DNA of 33,349 nucleotides. Source: Bacteroidales bacterium. Lineage in GTDB: Bacteria > Bacteroidota > Bacteroidia > Bacteroidales > UBA3824. Shown one piece after another: positions 32,830 to 33,349 of this stretch. The number at the start of each line of letters is the position of its first letter. The stretch's first letter is position 1. A program made the position numbers and the translations under genes. Location of the stretch: the NCBI GenBank assembly GCA_017651345.1, contig JAGCDD010000289.1, positions 1-33,349 of the forward strand, given 5' to 3'. Under the pieces are notes generated by a model, which saw only the letters and a list, made by a program, of their open reading frames with translations, did not search any database and was not told the origin of the DNA.

Positions 32830-33349
32830 ATGATTGTAAATCCATTATTACTCAAAAATATGAACTATCCAATTGCACTTTTTGCCATTGATAATTATGG
32901 CGATAAAATTTTGAAGAAACTTAAAAAATGTAAACTCCTTCCTGCTCGGTTGTTATTTAAATCGGAGTTTTCACAACAAAAATCGCCAAACGAAGTGTGT
33001 TGGAATCGTCCGGCTGTTCTCAAAGAATTAGAAGATTGTAAAATTGTGATTTTTTTTGCAGAAAGATGTTCAGTGTTGACATTATATCTGTGCCATACCT
33101 TTAACGATGAATCGGGTAAATTGAGTCATCTGTTTGTAGCAAATAATTCTGAGGAACTGATAAATGTGAATAAATACTCCGAAATCAATGTAACAGTTTG
33201 CAACCATTTAGAAACAATTGAGGCATACGTTAGGGGTGTTTATGAGATTATTGAATGTCCCGGTGAAATTGATATCGATTTCAGCGATTTGAAAAGTTTA
33301 TTTCAAGATGGAAGCGTAGTAAAATTTGCCGTTGGAATAGCTGATGGCA
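32830..33349 (+). CDS. FtsZ/tubulin-like protein lacking the GTPase signature, 3' end outside the window
   Basis: 173 codons are open to the window edge. The segment at about 134-173 (YVRGVYEIIECPGEIDIDFSDLKSLFQDGSVVKFAVGIADG) aligns well with the FtsZ core stretch AVQGI-x-x-LI-x-x-PG-x-(I/M)N-x-DFADV-x-x-(V/I)M, then G-x-A-x-MG-x-G. Upstream, LEDCKIVIFFAERCSVLTLYLCHTF (67-91) falls where FtsZ has its ADMVF...GGGTGTGAAPV loop, but no glycine of that signature remains. The first loop (ALFAIDNYGDKILKKL) also lacks the GGGG-N motif. It therefore looks like a tubulin-fold pseudo-GTPase. A GGAG stands 8 nt before the ATG at 32830; a second in-frame ATG lies at 32860. A promoter and the 43-bp array are directly upstream. 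The family call is by eye. Confidence 0.6.
   Translation, partial: MIVNPLLLKNMNYPIALFAIDNYGDKILKKLKKCKLLPARLLFKSEFSQQKSPNEVCWNRPAVLKELEDCKIVIFFAERCSVLTLYLCHTFNDESGKLSHLFVANNSEELINVNKYSEINVTVCNHLETIEAYVRGVYEIIECPGEIDIDFSDLKSLFQDGSVVKFAVGIADG

Noticed and set aside
32800..33010. Similar sequences before and inside the FtsZ-like gene (about 32803-32830 and 32985-33008)
   Set aside because: They share only scattered blocks such as GCCAA and AGTGTG; the similarity is too weak to call a duplicated operator.

Overview
The window looks like chromosomal DNA of a Bacteroidota bacterium, most likely of the order Bacteroidales. Four signs point there. Many promoters match the TAnnTTTG -7 box of that phylum. 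Two proteins end in type IX secretion (T9SS) sorting domains, one type B and one type A. Several lipoproteins carry Asp-rich or Pro-rich linkers after the lipobox cysteine. One lipoprotein resembles the family of the Bacteroides radical-SAM/lipoprotein system. I saw no rRNA, tRNA, insertion sequence or CRISPR array. Family names come from reading the translations by eye; no database was searched.

Layout, left to right. 1-1943: a truncated lipoprotein and two exported proteins of unknown function. 1956-4325: a minus-strand thyA-folA operon divergent from ribF, ending in a bidirectional terminator. 4342-8063: a small lipoprotein, then a minus-strand pair in which a T9SS type B surface protein is coupled by an ATGA overlap to the bifunctional NAD(P)HX repair enzyme. 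8064-10247: an operator-like palindrome and repeat array in front of an AAA ATPase, convergent with a membrane protein. 10339-20127: a mostly plus-strand block of an ABCG-like transporter fused to N-terminal domains, a CE2-like SGNH esterase, a GT117 (DUF2723) membrane glycosyltransferase, a polysaccharide deacetylase, a CvpA-like protein and a CvfB-like S1 protein. This block has a cell-envelope flavour.

20133-26420 is accessory. It holds a collapsed HigB/HigA toxin-antitoxin remnant, a 1364-residue BspA-like leucine-rich-repeat protein with a T9SS tail and, directly upstream and probably co-transcribed, an FRG-domain protein. The FRG gene is preceded by a leader of about 300 nt with a long closing stem and mutually exclusive hairpins, one of them terminator-like. 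26500-31683 returns to ordinary genes: an antitoxin-like small protein, a 2[4Fe-4S] ferredoxin, a zinc-ribbon/TPM-domain operon, and an rSAM-type lipoprotein with a DUF4832-like lipoprotein.

The right end is the most unusual part. Between 32190 and 32742 lies a degenerate tandem array of at least 12 units with a strict 42-43 bp period and the core TTGYAGCRATG. About 90 bp downstream begins a gene, cut by the window end, whose product aligns with the FtsZ/tubulin fold but lacks the GTP-binding signature. A site array beside a tubulin-like gene recalls type III partition loci (tubC with tubRZ), although no TubR is visible. The array with this gene, and the FRG leader RNA, are the two best candidates for something undescribed.
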